NCBI RefSeq assembly: GCF_010892395.1
Contig: NZ_JAACKB010000345.1
Location: forward strand, 1 to 7,756
Reading direction: 5' to 3'
Length of the DNA: 7,756 nucleotides
Origin: Sulfurovum sp. bin170
Lineage (GTDB): Bacteria; Campylobacterota; Campylobacteria; Campylobacterales; Sulfurovaceae
Every line of letters starts with the position of its first letter. The first letter of the stretch is position 1. Shown here piece after piece: positions 7,131 through 7,756 of the stretch. Below the pieces are notes generated by a model. That model was not told the origin of the DNA and ran no database searches. It saw nothing but the letters and a program-made list of their open reading frames with translations. A program made the position numbers and the translations under genes.

Positions 7131-7136
7131 ATTATA
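7131..7136 (-). promoter_or_regulatory. Candidate -10 box of the rplY promoter
   Basis: The minus strand reads TTTAGATATAATTCGCC, with a perfect TATAAT. It lies in the 48-nt gap between the coiled-coil gene stop and rplY. The segment 17 nt upstream (GCAGAA) is a poor -35, as is usual in Campylobacterota, where T-rich upstream DNA replaces it. The start point would fall near 7124-7127, giving a leader of about 25 nt that contains the AAGGA site. Confidence 0.65.
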
Positions 7137-7147
7137 TCTAAACTCTT

Positions 7148-7756
7148 TTAAGCTTCTGCTCTTTTTTTTAAAAAATTTGAGAGAGTTGCCTCTTTGATGT
7201 TAGAGATGTAAAGATTTATATCTTCTAAAAATCCAGACTCTTTTCTCAACCTTCGTAGTACTAATAGTTTACTATTTTCATTTTCTAACATATCCGCTCT
7301 ACTCTTATACTCTTTTAATCTTTTTTCAATCTGATTAAATTGGTCTTTGGATATATGTATATAGTTATCATCTTTAGATTCTTCAACTCTACTCTTTAAA
7401 ATGGCTATAGTTTTATCTTTTTCTTCTATGGTATTTCCCATTTTTTTAATCTCTTCAAAGAGATTATCATTACTATTTTTCTCTTTTGGTTTTTCTAAAA
7501 TCTCTTTACTCTTAACCTCTTCCAATCTCTTTTGAACCCTATATAACTCATCAGATTTTTTTCTCAGAAAATTTGACTTTTGCAATAGCTGATGTCTACA
7601 GACAATACCCTCATCAATCAACCTATTAAGTTGATTTTTTCTCTCTACACAGGCACTCTCCAAATCTGTAACGACACTCTCTTTCTCCATAATAATATTA
7701 CTTAATAGTTTAACTCTAGATTGGTCTCTATCCTTAGCCCTTTTAGATAAAAACCA
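7148..7756 (-). CDS. Unrecognised coiled-coil protein, 5' end beyond window
   Basis: I do not recognise this gene. The frame is open from base 7756 to a TAA at 7148-7150, giving 202 visible residues without the beginning. An ATG occurs at 7688-7690, but no Shine-Dalgarno precedes it and the 22 codons before it are stop-free and of similar composition, so I treat it as internal. The visible part is very hydrophilic, rich in Lys, Glu, Asn and Leu, with long stretches of predicted helix and heptad-like Leu/Ile spacing. A low-complexity linker containing EKPKEKNSNDN divides two helical parts. The tail ends LKKRAEA. No membrane segment, signal peptide or enzymatic motif is visible here; a functional domain may lie upstream of the window. 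It is co-directional with rplY and ends 48 nt before it, but rplY has its own likely promoter, so a shared function should not be assumed. Confidence 0.75.
   Translation of the reverse strand, partial: WFLSKRAKDRDQSRVKLLSNIIMEKESVVTDLESACVERKNQLNRLIDEGIVCRHQLLQKSNFLRKKSDELYRVQKRLEEVKSKEILEKPKEKNSNDNLFEEIKKMGNTIEEKDKTIAILKSRVEESKDDNYIHISKDQFNQIEKRLKEYKSRADMLENENSKLLVLRRLRKESGFLEDINLYISNIKEATLSNFLKKRAEA

Noticed and set aside
7160..7176. T and A runs near the end of the coiled-coil gene as a terminator or programmed -1 frameshift site
   Set aside because: They lie within the coding frame. The sequence T TTA AAA fits a slippery pattern, but shifting would only swap a few terminal residues and no stimulatory hairpin is evident.
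7688..7690. ATG at 7688-7690 as the true start of the coiled-coil gene
   Set aside because: No ribosome binding site precedes it and the frame stays open with similar composition to the window edge, so the gene more likely begins outside.

Overview
This window looks like a chromosomal housekeeping segment from a member of the Campylobacterota (Epsilonproteobacteria). The DNA is moderately AT-rich, the proteins resemble Campylobacter/Sulfurovum-type sequences, and the gene order rplY-pth-lptG-lysA-pheA-hisC-dxs closely follows what I recall from Campylobacter jejuni (Cj0311-Cj0321). A non-motile, Sulfurovum-like lineage is my best guess. This is because the flagellar genes fliF-fliG-fliH, which sit between hisC and dxs in C. 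jejuni, are absent here and the two flanking genes overlap by 4 bases. The genus is inference only.

All eight genes lie on the minus strand, so transcription runs from high to low coordinates. In order of transcription they are: the 3' part of an unrecognised coiled-coil gene (7756-7148); rplY, ribosomal protein bL25 of the long CTC type; pth, peptidyl-tRNA hydrolase; an LptF/LptG-family permease; lysA, diaminopimelate decarboxylase; pheA, a three-domain chorismate mutase/prephenate dehydratase; hisC, an aminotransferase; and dxs, which runs off the low-coordinate end after 469 codons. Gaps are short (48 nt or less, apart from 52 nt before lysA and 72 nt before pheA). Three junctions are overlapping or nearly abutting (rplY/pth 1 nt, pth/lptG 3-nt gap, hisC/dxs 4-nt overlap), which fits an operon. 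Likely promoters with a Campylobacterota-style -10 box lie just before rplY and just before lysA.

Functionally the segment combines translation (bL25, Pth), lipopolysaccharide export (LptG), amino-acid synthesis (LysA for lysine, PheA plus HisC for phenylalanine and histidine) and isoprenoid precursor synthesis (Dxs). No gap exceeds 300 bases. Three ATG/TTG start choices (dxs, hisC, pheA) are set by well-placed Shine-Dalgarno sequences, and for hisC and pheA the chosen start is shorter than the longest open frame.

The most unusual non-coding item is a perfect 24-bp inverted repeat with a 10-nt loop (3615-3672) between lysA and pheA. Each arm is itself a 7-bp hairpin with GTAG at its foot, so it looks like an inverted pair of REP units, and it supplies the lysA stop codon. 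I see no phage, insertion sequence, CRISPR, tRNA, rRNA or novel multi-gene system here.
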